NCBI GenBank assembly: GCA_019096065.1
Contig: JAGUCH010000004.1
Coordinates: 3,286,001 to 3,350,000, forward strand
DNA: 64,000 nt
Reading direction: 5' to 3'
Source of the DNA: Paracyclopina nana
Taxonomy: Eukaryota > Arthropoda > Copepoda > Cyclopoida > Cyclopettidae
Part shown: in pieces, positions 23,717-35,614 of the stretch
Layout of the letters: each line of letters begins with the position of its first letter
Numbering within the stretch: position 1 is the stretch's first letter
Made by a program: the position numbers and the translations under genes
The notes under the pieces: model-generated
What the model saw: only the letters and a program-made list of their open reading frames with translations
What the model was told of the DNA's origin: nothing
Database searches by the model: none

Positions 23717-24745
23717 TTAGGGCCTGAACAACTGCAGGCATCCAGCAACAATTGCTAAGAATATGATGACAACTATAGACGAACTGAGCAAAGACCAAAC
23801 CCATTGTAGGAGAAGGCAAAATAGGTAGAGAAGAAATAGAAGGAAGATGATTGCAACGATGCAACCACCCGCTCTAGCTAAAGGGTACACGTACTTATTG
23901 AGGATGTTTCGTTTAGTGGCACTGAATACTCGGCCTCCACTGTCGGGATACAGCTTGTGAAGGGGCCCTGGTCGAGCCTCGTGTCTGCTCTTGAAAATAC
24001 GATATGAGCCTAGTTTGGCCAGCTGGGAAACATTACGAATGAAGCTCTCTAAAGGCGGCTGCCTTGTCAGGGTGAGCTTGTGAATCTCGTATAAAGCCAC
24101 TCGGGAGCTTTCAGACACAAAGCCGGAGCCCGACCCGATTTCTAAGGCGAAAAAGTTGACGGTACTCTTGAACGATCGCCGCATTGCCAGTATTGCTTGG
24201 TGGTATTTGTTGAGTTGCTCTGTATGTTCATCCTCGATTTCAGTCTCGTGAGGTAGGCTGATGACAAAGATGAATACTTCATCCGTGAGCCTATCGATGG
24301 CCACTATTTCAGGCACCAGACTTTTCCAGTTGATCAGGTCTCCGGTCAAGGGTTGAATCTCTGTGGGAATGGTTCCGCCTGACGTCGTTCTTCGATCTTG
24401 CAAGTTACAAAAAACTTTGAAAGTGTTGTGATCGAGCAGGGAATCCAAGTAGTGAATGATGTTTTCTTTCCTCCACTTGTATCGGTCCCTTAGCCTTTCG
24501 CAATGGTTCAAAACGTGTCGGGATCTGGACGGAGTAACCATTCCGCAGAGGGAACAGGGATAAGTAGAATCAGCAATGGAAATATTGCTATTGATGCTGC
24601 CATTACTACTGTATGGATTGGCAAACGGAACAATGGAGGAGCTAGTGACATGGTTAGGCAATTGAGATGTCACCGATCGAAACCACTCTGTGTCGAGCTC
24701 CACAGCCTTTGACAAAGATTTGTATTCCACAACTCCACCACCCAT
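23717..24745 (-). CDS. Retroelement-tail-like protein: zinc knuckle + degenerate endonuclease-like region + membrane anchor, 342 aa
   Basis: This is a single intact exon with its own poly(A) signal and an ATG in good context. Residues 64-82 form C-x2-C-x9-H-x4-C (CSLCG...RHVLNHC) followed by 'YKWRKENIIHYL'. That is the layout of the zinc knuckle (C-C-H-C, then 'Y..RHd.I...l') near the C-terminus of R2/RLE-type LINE proteins. A segment downstream (PEIVAID...FVISLPHE...EQLNKY) lines up with the restriction-like endonuclease core (PD...vDvtip...K..KY), but the catalytic Asp residues are replaced. The final ~60 residues are strongly hydrophobic and could form two membrane spans. No reverse transcriptase lies upstream. 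I infer a domesticated retroelement fragment; its function is unknown. Confidence 0.6.
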   Translation of the reverse strand: MGGGVVEYKSLSKAVELDTEWFRSVTSQLPNHVTSSSIVPFANPYSSNGSINSNISIADSTYPCSLCGMVTPSRSRHVLNHCERLRDRYKWRKENIIHYLDSLLDHNTFKVFCNLQDRRTTSGGTIPTEIQPLTGDLINWKSLVPEIVAIDRLTDEVFIFVISLPHETEIEDEHTEQLNKYHQAILAMRRSFKSTVNFFALEIGSGSGFVSESSRVALYEIHKLTLTRQPPLESFIRNVSQLAKLGSYRIFKSRHEARPGPLHKLYPDSGGRVFSATKRNILNKYVYPLARAGGCIVAIIFLLFLLYLFCLLLQWVWSLLSSSIVVIIFLAIVAGCLQLFRP

Positions 24746-26555
<1,810 letters not shown>

Positions 26556-26613
26556 GACCAATACATCAATTTCCCTTTAGAGTATTCAAAATAGCAAATA
26601 CGGCATTTTACGA

Positions 26614-26619
26614 AATAAA
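26614..26619 (+). terminator. PCNA poly(A) signal
   Basis: AATAAA lies 59 bp after the PCNA stop codon and is followed about 30 bp later by a T-rich stretch. Confidence 0.7.
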
Positions 26620-26844
26620 CCCCCAATCGAACGGATCATAAGTTGTCTTTGCTCTTTTTATGAAACGGACTTTAAGTTTGGTGACTAGAGTTCCTGCCAC
26701 TTTACACAAATTACAAAAATTAGTTGTTGAACAATACAAGAAGTGTTAGATAAGCTTGAATACTAAGGCCTCGGTGAATGACAGAAGACCGACCTCGTAG
26801 CTTATTCAAAGGTATCGAGTTGGTCACATCTATTACTGCATGCT

Positions 26845-27025
26845 ACCAAAGAAGAAGACTGAGACCAACATGATGTTACAGCAAATACGGCGTTCCACGA
26901 ATAAAACAATCGATTGAACGGTCTAAAAGTTGTCTTTATTCTTTGAGAGTTGATGATTTTTTTTTGACAAAGAACAAAAAGCTTGGTGAAAAGTGTTCCC
27001 ATCATAAATACAAATTAGTTGTTGA
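26845..27025. repeat. Degenerate direct duplication of the PCNA stop-codon/3' UTR segment
   Basis: The segment after 'accaaagaagaagactgagacc' repeats the end of PCNA (last codons, TGA, 3' UTR) found at about 26530-26735. Shared blocks, in order, include gactgagaccaa, agcaaatacggc, a cgaa..aaac segment, 'gttgtctttgctctttt/gttgtctttattcttt' and 'caaattagttgttga'. Spacing is conserved at about 305 bp. The copy sits in the 3' flank of ARPC2 (opposite strand) and encodes nothing by itself. Confidence 0.65.
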
Positions 27026-27064
27026 AGAAAAGAATCACAGTTAATACATTAGTTAAAAAAGGCC

Positions 27065-28049
27065 TCAGCGGCTGATTGATGGCCGTCCTCCGGGCATGTT
27101 CAATGGTGTCTTGTTCGACTCCAGCTTGGCCCGGTTGAGTACTTTGAGGAAATCAGCCGTCTTGGCTCGCATACGCGAGTGAATATAGGCTTTTGAGCAC
27201 TTGATGTGGTAGTGCAAGTAGTTTCGGAATAAATGAATGAGGTCGATGGTGTTGTCACGAACCTCCTTGTTGGTGTGACGAGGAAACAAGACGAAGGTGA
27301 TGTAGCCCACGCCTTCACCTGTACGAGCATCAGTCCCAGCTAGGCCCCTAGGAGGATCCTTGCTAAACAGGACTTGCGGAGCGGTTGCAGATGCTCGCCT
27401 GCCCTCCTTAAACTCCTGCAAGAAAACCTTGCCAAGCACAACATCGTCATCATCCTTGAAAATGGTGGAGAACACCACAGTGACACGATCGGATTTTGCC
27501 TCTAAATAGAGAGTCTCATCGTCTCTGTAGTGAATGATAGCCTAAAAAACAATAGCAATTACAGCAAGAATTGCTTGCTTGGCGAAGCAATGGTTGGCAT
27601 ACCTGCTTTAGGGCTCCTTCGGTTTCTTTCTCGTTCTCAAGCGCTTCTTGAAAATCAAAGTATCTTTGGAAGACAGCAGCAAAGCAATTTCTCTTTAGCC
27701 TGCCAATCGGGATGACCCATTGCTCCTCCCAATCATCAGGAATACTGCTCAAATCAATTTGAACAGACACATCGTAGCTCTCCTCAGGTGTGGACTGTAG
27801 CAACTCTCCATAAACTACCCTCAGCAGCTCATCAGCGCCATGTGATTGGAGCTCCTTGTAGAACTTCAGCGAGATGCTCACAAGCAACTTGGCCTTGTCA
27901 TTATTGGGCGTTGAAACGTGGTACAGGACACCGTCAAAGTCAGCCAAGTTTATGCTTAGAGGCTCAAGCTTTTGGCCTGCGAGGGCATTTTTGATTCTCA
28001 TCCGCAGGGTGTCCTCGATTATGCGATTATTGACCTCGAGAAGGATCAT
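27065..28049 (-). CDS. ARPC2: Actin-related protein 2/3 complex subunit 2 (p34-Arc), 307 aa
   Basis: Two exons, 28049-27603 and 27541-27065, have a 61-nt phase-0 intron. The protein starts [15 protein letters not shown] and contains '[19 protein letters not shown]', '[19 protein letters not shown]', '[17 protein letters not shown]' and '[20 protein letters not shown]'. These are near-identical landmarks of animal ARPC2 (about 300 aa). The subunit forms the core of Arp2/3 with ARPC4 and contacts the mother filament during branched actin nucleation in the cytoplasm. No residue changes of note were seen. It lies just downstream of the SENP8 gene on the same strand. Confidence 0.97.
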
Positions 28050-28294
28050 TTTGCTAATGGCAAATAGGTCAGACAGGGAGGTGTGGGCAAAGCCAATCTT
28101 TGAGTCACAGGCAGCAGCAGCAGCGGTGGAAGCGGTGTGGGGAGCGCAAGCTCTGAAACAGAAAGAACACTATATGTATACACTGTCCGGCCAACATTGG
28201 ACCGTCCTGGATAAGATCGCAAATGTATAAGACAGAATCACAGCGAAACCTCTCAAAAACAAATACAGATACTGCTACTGCTCTTTTTTTGCTG

Positions 28295-28957
28295 TCAGCT
28301 CGTCCCGTTTTTCAGCTCAAGTATAAGTTTCTTGAGATCAGCTCGTTTGGAGTTGACCACCTCAGGCTTCAATTGTTCGAGTCCTTCATCACTGCCATAT
28401 AAGAGCATGTGGCGAGTGGCATGTTCTGCATTGCAAAGTAGATGAACACCACAGTCATAGCCATTTGTTTGTTGCAACACAGGCACTTCTTTCACTTGCA
28501 AAGGTGGCAATTTTTCAGGGGATTTCGATCCAATAAAAGCGTATGTTTTGGCAGCAATTTCCTTGGCTGAACTGCTGTTCATGCCTGACGATGAGTCGAA
28601 ATGGAAGAATTCATGGGCTTGTCGGGAATACATGAGCAGAGACCAATGACTACCTCCAGGTCGGTCAGGATCATTGGAGTTGTTCACAGCAAGCACGATC
28701 AGGTCCTTTTCTTCCAGGGCCAAAGGTTCTAGGAAAATTCCAAGCTCGGATTTTGCTGCCAGCTTCAAAAACTGCGATACTTCTGGGCTCACGAAGAGCA
28801 GCCCTGAGCTGCAATCGAACACTTTGTCATACAAGTACTCAAAGTGGAAGCTGATGATCCTGTCAGTCAGCCAATGAGGACCTTCCAGAATTTTGAGGTC
28901 GGATTGTCGAATCAACGAGTCTTGGAAGCTCACAACGACTTCGTCTTTCTTGCTCAT
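28295..28957 (-). CDS. SENP8: Sentrin/NEDD8-specific protease 8 (deneddylase NEDP1), 220 aa
   Basis: The C48 cysteine-protease frame contains 'SFQDSLIRQSDLKILEGPHWL' spacing typical of SENP8, 'GSHWSLLMY' (catalytic His104), 'FHFDSSS' (Asp121) and 'QQTNGYDCGVHLL' (oxyanion Gln and Cys169). The H-D-C order and the length (human 212 aa) fit. It processes NEDD8 precursor and removes NEDD8 from cullins and other targets. I chose the ATG at 28957 because the in-frame codon further up is GTG and coincides with a splice acceptor (ttttcag ending at 28981). A 5' UTR intron is therefore likely. The gene is coding-intronless. It is divergent from the ATP synthase gamma gene about 580 bp away. Confidence 0.93.
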   Translation of the reverse strand: MSKKDEVVVSFQDSLIRQSDLKILEGPHWLTDRIISFHFEYLYDKVFDCSSGLLFVSPEVSQFLKLAAKSELGIFLEPLALEEKDLIVLAVNNSNDPDRPGGSHWSLLMYSRQAHEFFHFDSSSGMNSSSAKEIAAKTYAFIGSKSPEKLPPLQVKEVPVLQQTNGYDCGVHLLCNAEHATRHMLLYGSDEGLEQLKPEVVNSKRADLKKLILELKNGTS

Positions 28958-28989
28958 TTTGAAAGTTTTTCCAGTTTCCACTGAAAAAT

Positions 28990-29535
28990 GAAAATTATGA
29001 GGTTGCGCGGTTACCGCACTTTCGGATTCCGTTCGATGAATCGATCTAGGCTCAGGGGTGAAACGAAAAAGATTTTATTTTTGGGGGTTATTTACGGAAA
29101 AAATATAGTCAACCTCATTTACTTTTCATACACTACAATTGCAACAATTCGATAATTTGATTAAAAACAAGACTTTATTTTTTTCGTCAAAAGGAAAAGC
29201 ATTATTTTCAAGGCGATTTAATTTCGCAATTTTGACTGTTCAGAAGACTACAATTGCTGCTTAGAAATTATAAAAACGCCTTATAATATAAAAATGTACT
29301 TAATGACCATATTTAGGCGATATTTGATGTATTTTTCTTCATTTATTTTCTCTATTCACCATTTCGCTAAATTTAAACTCTTTCAATCTGCTGATGGAAG
29401 CCATCAGCATTTTCAGAGTTACTCTATAGGCAACTTAGCTACTTCAGAATGCTTTATTTGGCATTTATTGTGGTGTAAGCAAATGATTTTCGATATTTTC
29501 GCGTAATAACTTTGTCAACATCGAAAACTTCAACC
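28990..29535. other. Divergent promoter region, SENP8 / ATP synthase gamma
   Basis: AT-rich spacer shared by two head-to-head genes. No additional gene or repeat was recognised. Confidence 0.45.
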
Positions 29536-30846
29536 ATGTTGGGCCGCAGCGCAATCCTTGCGCCGAAAAGGTAAATTTTGAGGGCTTTTTGCCTTTACAG
29601 GAGTCTCGTTAGACAATTGCATAGCTTAATAATGAACGCCAGACTATTTTGCATATTCTTTAGCCAATGTCGACCATTCGGCTTTGGTTTCTGACTTGCT
29701 GAAAATTATTCAAAAATTGTCTGCTGATTTGGCATCTTTCAAATCGAGTTATATGTTACAGCGCGGTACAATGTGTGGCCGTATACCAGCAGCAAAGAGG
29801 CATGGCCAACTTGAAGGCCATTGCCATCCGTCTGAAGTCTGTGAAGAACATTCAGAAAATCACGCAATCCATGAAAATGGTGTCGGCTGCCAAATATTCT
29901 AGGGCTGAGCGTGATTTGAAGGCTGCCAGGCCCTATGGTGAGGGAGCTCAGTCCTTCTTTGCTAGCGCTCAAGTTGGGCGCGACGAGGAGGGCAACCTTA
30001 AGCCTGTCGAGGCTCAGGCTGGAGAGCAGCCCAAAGAGCTCTACGTTGCTCTGACATCTGATCGTGGACTTTGCGGAGCTGTCCATTCCAGCATTTGCAA
30101 AACAATTCGCGGAGAATTGCTCGCTAAGCCCAAATTGGACAATGTTGGCATCATTTGCATCGGTGACAAGTCTAGGGCCCAGCTGTCAAGGTTCGTGTTT
30201 CTTCCGCAATTCTCTAGTTGGAGCATCAGCAAATTACAATCACTATCATTTACAGGCTGTTTGCCAAGAACATCCTCTGCGTTGGCTCCGAAATTGGCCG
30301 TCTGCCACCCCAATTTGGTGATGCCTCAAAGATCGGAACCGCCATCTTGAACAGTGGGTTCGACTTTGACTATGGAAAAATGTACTACAATCAATTCAGG
30401 TACTGATTTGTTATCTACCTCAGAAGGCTGGCAATAATTGGAAATGCTTTTATTTTAGGTCTGTTGTCTCGTACAAAACTTCCGAGATCCCGATCTATTC
30501 CACCTCTGCAGTGGCCAACGCTGAAAAATTGCCCTTGTACGACTCCATCGATGCCGATGTGATCCAATCGTACCTCGAGTACTCCTTGGCGTCTCTTATC
30601 TATTACTGCTTGAAGGAAGGAGCTTGCTCAGAACAGTCCTCCAGGATGACTGCCATGGACAACTCTAGCAAGAACGCCGGTATGATCATTATTGGTTCTG
30701 TAAAACTGTTTGTTGGGTAAACTCAATCACATCTCTTTATTTCAGGCGAGATGATTGACAAACTGACCCTGACTTACAACAGAACCAGGCAAGCTGTCAT
30801 CACCGGAGAGCTCATTGAAATCATTTCTGGTGCAGCCGCCTTGTAG
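29536..30846 (+). CDS. ATP5F1C: Mitochondrial ATP synthase gamma subunit, 309 aa
   Basis: Five exons are inferred: 29536-29570, 29762-30190, 30256-30399, 30459-30679 and 30746-30846, with consistent phases. The first exon gives a short basic presequence ([12 protein letters not shown]). The mature protein contains '[20 protein letters not shown]', '[13 protein letters not shown]' and ends '[21 protein letters not shown]', the classic F1-gamma C-terminus. Gamma is the central rotor shaft of F1 in the mitochondrial matrix, coupling c-ring rotation to catalysis. The length is as expected (~300). The first intron (191 nt) separates the targeting sequence from the body. Confidence 0.97.
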
Positions 30847-31159
30847 AGAGGAAACTTCTATTAGTTCATAGTGTGTTAATGCCTACTTGTCTCCCATTGG
30901 AATTGAATTTGTGGCGCTTGAGTGCTTTTCACTGTTTCATGTTTCCAAAAGCGTGTGTGTAAGTCCATTTGCCAACGGACTCTAAGAAAAAGCATTTAAT
31001 ATTGAAATCACTCGAGGCCAAAAATTCCTTTTCATACATGCGCAAACAACGGATACAATATGTTAGTCCTTGATGACTGTCAAATAAAATGGGTTTCGAA
31101 AATAGTACCATGGTCTCATGCTTGTATTGCGTCCAGCTCCACGAAAAAAGCCCAAAGTT

Positions 31160-32480
31160 TTGATCATTGCAGGTGCCTCAATTGTCACATACCATAATGT
31201 CCCATTATAAGCATCACTAAGCCCTATACAGTGACATTCTTTTCAAGCATCTAGTAATATACCCTGCTTGATTGGCCTATGCTCAATGTCACATGGCATA
31301 ATGTCGGGAGAAGTCACTAAAGCCTAAAATAGGGGTGGGTTTTAGGATTTATTATAAAGATAGGTTTTAAAGCCTAAGCTTTTTTTCTCCTAGGTTTAAG
31401 ATCTAAAGATTTGGATGCTAAAGCCTAACAACTGGATGTTAAGATCTAGTCACCTGGGTTTTAAGATCTACATTGGAAAAGCATCATTTTGTTGTACCTG
31501 GGTGTTTTGATCTAAAGGCGTGGGTTTTAAAGTCTAAAATGTTGGAACATTAAATGTCAACTATATCAAAACTTCACTAATAGCATTTAAGCATTTAGCA
31601 TTTAATATTCATCTAATGCTTGCTCAGGTTTTAGTTGGCAAAATGGTTTCGAGAATATTTTTTTGTTCTGTTAGATCATAAAACCTAGGCCTTTAGTTAT
31701 TAAAACCCTAGCCTTTAGATATTAAAACCCATGATGAACTTAATTTGATTTTTCCACTTAGATCTTAATACCCTGATGCCAAATCTGTAGGCTTTAAAAC
31801 CCAATCTCGTAGCATATTGTCCCATATCATTTGGTCTCATAGAGCAAATTGTCACATAGACAATTGTCACATAGCATATTGTCTCATAGCACAATGGCCA
31901 AAAGCAAATTGTCCCATAGCAAATGGCCTGATAGCATATTGCATAGGATTTTGTCTTGTAGCATGTTGCATAGGATTTTGTCTCATAGCATATTGTTCCA
32001 TGGCAAATTGTGTCATAACAAATTGTCACACTATGAGACAAAATCCTATGAGACAATTTTCTATGATATACTATGTGACAAATTGCCTTGAGGCAAATTG
32101 CTATGAGACATGTTGCTATTGAAAAATATGCTATTAGACAATATGCTATGTGATAATATGCTATGAGTCAATTTGCCATGTGACAATATGCTATGAGACA
32201 GTATGCTATGTGACAATATGCTATGAGACAATATGATATTTGACAATATGCTATCTGACAATATGATATTTGACAATATGCTATGTGACAATATGCTATG
32301 TGACTATATGCCATGTGACAATATGCTATGAGACTATATGCCATGTGACAATAAGCTATGTGGCAACATGCTATGAGCCATTGTGCAATTAGACACTTGC
32401 TATGAGACAATTTGATATGGGCTATTGTACTATGTGACAATATGCTATGAGACCATTTGCTATAAGACAATTTGCTATAT
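31160..32480. repeat. 15-bp satellite array (ATGCTATGTGACAAT type) that reverses polarity midway
   Basis: About 31815-32035 is built from units like 'catagcatattgtctcat'. From about 32035 to 32480 the complementary polarity dominates ('ctatgagacaatatg', 'ctatgtgacaatatg'), mostly with 15-nt periodicity and GAGACA/GTGACA variants. Degenerate units (cacataccataatgtc, cacatggcataatgtc) occur left of the inserted MITE at 31176-31305. Because 15 is divisible by three, several frames stay open and would encode pentapeptide repeats (SHSIL/IAYCH). I treat these as non-coding. Confidence 0.85.
31306..31806. mobile_element. Second copy (B) of the 623-bp element, inverted and truncated, inside the satellite
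   Basis: The sequence from GGGAGAAGTCACTAAAGCCT through '...gtaggctttaaaacccaa' matches the reverse complement of 9559-10181 almost base for base over about 500 bp. It lacks the second terminal repeat; satellite sequence begins directly after 'aaacccaatctcgtag'. Small indels separate the copies, for example fewer of the 22-bp 'gatattaaaaccctagccttta' repeats here. Confidence 0.85.
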
Positions 32481-32850
32481 TCAGTAAAAAGAATATATCC
32501 TTATACCTTATTGGCTATGGAACATTTTAATATGTTCAAAGAATATGAAATTAATAATTTGTCATTTTTTGTAAAACTGTACACATGCGCGTAGCCCAAA
32601 TATTTTTGTCAAACAAAGAAATGCAACTGAATGTCTGAAGGCGAAATCATTTCAAGCACCCCGTGAAGGAAGGCTAGCCTTATGTATGAATAAAATGCCT
32701 TAGAATGAACAGCTCGCATTGCTGACTGTTGATTTTCGACTCGATTTCGGTCCGTCTCAGTCGACTTCCCGCCGCAGCCGATAGCTTCTCAGCTCAGAAC
32801 GCATTGCTTTCAGGATTGAACCGCCGCATGAGATTTGTCCTTGAAGAAAA

Positions 32851-35394
32851 ATGAAGAGCAAAAAGTTCACCCTCGATGATTCCCATCAAAAAGTAAGTTG
32901 ATCATCGGTTCCCCTTTTTCAGTGCTGAATAAGTGCTAACTGGGTTTCACCCTAGGACATCAATCGAAGCCTGTCGTATCTCAGGAAAAGCGACCAATTC
33001 AGCGATCTCAAATTCGTGTGCTGCACCCATGACAAGGATGGATCCTTGAAGACCTCAACAGTGCAAGGTCATCAGGAGATCTTTCGTCAAGCTTCTCCCT
33101 TTATGACAAAGCTCATCGACTTGGCAAGGGCTAAACAGGTGAGTCTTTGTAGCATTTTCCAACGTCTCTGTGATTTCAACTTAATTGTTTACTAGGGATT
33201 TGATCATGTCTGGATAAACCTTGAAGACACTGAAGCCAGTGTTGTCAACAAGTTGACGGAATGCCTCTATCTTGGCCAAACCACCGCCAATGGTACAGAG
33301 CGGAAAAAGCTCAATCAGCTCATTAAAAGTCTTGGGCTGAAGGTTGAGCTTCAGCCAGACAAAAGTAGCTCAAGCTCTGGCTTGTCCTCCAATGAAGACG
33401 ATGTTCCTGCCACCAAAATATCAAGGTCTAAACCAGCCGGGCCCAAATCTGCTCAAGTCAAAGCAGCAGCCGTATCAGCAGCAAAGGAGGAAAACTCGGA
33501 ATTGAAAGAAAAAGCGGCAGAAGATAAAGGTCGCATTCAATTGGAGCGTCTGGAAGGCAGCACTGACACCGAGGTGAAGAAGTACTACAAAAAAGCGGAC
33601 TCTTCCACCCTTGCCCCAAATCCATTCCACAAAGAAGCAGCAGCCTCCTCCTCCACTGTTGTCTCATCATCAGCCAAAACTCAGAAGCGGAGGTTAACCG
33701 ACTCGGACAAGAAAGTAGTGGCAAAGTCCTCGAAAAAAGCCCGCCAAGAGGATGACTCCTCTTCTGAGGACAACTCGGATCATGAGGCTGCCAAAGCAGC
33801 TAGAAATCTCGAAATTCCCAGCTCGGCTAAAGCTAAGGCAAACGAGCCAGCCAAGCGCTTATCGATCAGTGACTCGGATAACAGCGAGCATTCTCAGGCG
33901 GTGAAAAATAGCCCCAAACGCAAGCCTGGTCCAAAAGGTCGCAACAAGCCCAAACCTGCAGCTAAAAAGGTTGAAGATGCCAAGCCAACAGCCGAACCCA
34001 ATTTGGGGTCCATTTTCACGGAGGGGACTGATCAGATTTGTTGCTGTGACAGCTGTGGAAAGATCTTTGTCACTAAAGATGCTTACAAATCTCACATGGC
34101 CAATGAGCATGGAAATGGAGGAGCCAAAACTCCCAAAGACTCTTCGCCAGAAAGACGGATCAAGGACTCTTCTGATGAGGAAAGCAGAAACAAAAAGGAT
34201 AATATCCGTAACAAGAAGAGTGCTGCTAAAATTCGCGAGGAGCGTAAGAAAAGCAAAAGGTCCTCTGATTCAGATAGTGATACGGAAACGGTGACGAAGC
34301 CTGTTGCTAAAATCAGCAAACCTGGGCCAAAATCCAAATCTGGTCCCGGCCCGAAAAGCGCCACTACTATCGCTGTTGCGAGATCAGGCACGCCAAAACC
34401 AAGTTCCTCAACACCCGGTCCTAAGTCTGCTAGTACTACTCCTGGTCCAAAGTCAGCTAGTGCTACTCCTGGTCCAAAGTCAGCTAGTGCTACTCCTGGT
34501 CCGAAATCTGCCATCACCACTCCTAGCTTAAAGTCGACAACCACTCCAAAATCTGGGCCTGCATCCAAGGTTCGCAAGAGTAGCGTTGATGAGAAGAAGA
34601 GCAGAATTTTGAGTAGCTCCGAAACTTCAGACGAGGACAAACCTTCCAACTCTTCGCCCGTTGTGAAGAAGAAGACTCCTACCATCAAGCTGAACTTTTC
34701 TGGGTCTTCTTCTTCAAAGAAGAAGGCTCTCTCCACTCCTGTTAGCAAAGGAGCTTATAACTGCAGATTTTGCGACTCGGGCTACGATTCCCAAAGTAAT
34801 CTTAAGAACCATGTGCTGAATCACTTCAAGGATGAATTGCTCAAAGAGCTTCCCTCCTGTCTCCCTTTCTTGTGCCCGACTTGCAAGAAACCAAGCAGAG
34901 ACAAAATAACTTTGCTTAGGCACTACGCCTTCAGCCACAGAGCTGTGTTTAAGTTGTGCTCAGAGAGCGATTTCAAGGCCCGGCCACCTGGTGACAAAAT
35001 TAAAAGCGTCTCTAGCACCTCTGGCACCTCCCCCACACCCGCACCAGACTCCTCCACAAAGGGGACATCTGCGCTCAAAAAGTTCCGGCAATCCGAAGCA
35101 GAGAAATTGCTCTCAACTTCCGACTCTGATTCGGATGAGCCCAAAAGGAAACCCGTGAAAGACGATGACGTAAAAGAAAATAAGGAAGCTACTCCCCCTG
35201 ACTCACCTTCTACCAAGGACAGTAACCATGAGAAAAAAACTACTGCTGATCCGATCAATTTCAGCTCCGATGATGAAGGTTTCACTACCGCCAAAAAGAT
35301 AACAGATGGAGCTGTCCAAAAAAGCTTTGATGACCTGTTCAATGAATCTAAAGAAGAAAAGGAGGAGGCTAATGGCACAAACAATTCTGAATAG
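32851..35394 (+). CDS. BTB/POZ-like and C2H2 zinc-finger nuclear protein, 807 aa
   Basis: Three exons are inferred: 32851-32892, 32956-33138 and 33196-35394, phase 0 throughout. Residues ~20-120 look like a divergent BTB domain ('LRKSDQFSDLKFVC', 'GHQEIFRQASPFMTKLI', 'LTECLYLG'). A long low-complexity Ser/Lys/Asp-rich region follows with GPKS-type repeats (TPGPKSAS four times near residue 400). C2H2 fingers lie at about residue 357 (CDSCGKIF...H...H), 597 (CRFCDSGY...H...H) and 635 (CPTCKKPS...H...H). The acidic C-tail has many SDSD clusters, likely CK2 sites. The architecture suggests a chromatin or transcription factor; I do not recognise an orthologue. Confidence 0.75.
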
Positions 35395-35614
35395 CATTAT
35401 AAAGCCTGTATCGTGTTGAATCCAATTTAAATAAAAACATTCTGGGCAGACTTTTGTGATACTAGTTATTACTAATACGATCATCATATATAAAATCACG
35501 TCTATCAAGTAGCAAAGAATTTACAACAACGCCTCCAGCGTACAAGAGTCGCTTTTAAACATAGCATATAGTAGTGGGTATTTGTTCGCGCTCAACAAAG
35601 ACGGTATGATAAAT

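Noticed and set aside
31715-32470. Several 76-113 codon frames in the satellite
   Set aside because: They arise because the 15-bp satellite unit is a multiple of three; the peptides are pure pentapeptide repeats.
34092-34748. 218-codon minus-strand frame opposite the BTB-ZF gene
   Set aside because: Antisense shadow of a Ser/Lys-rich coding exon whose sense frame has zinc fingers and splice continuity.
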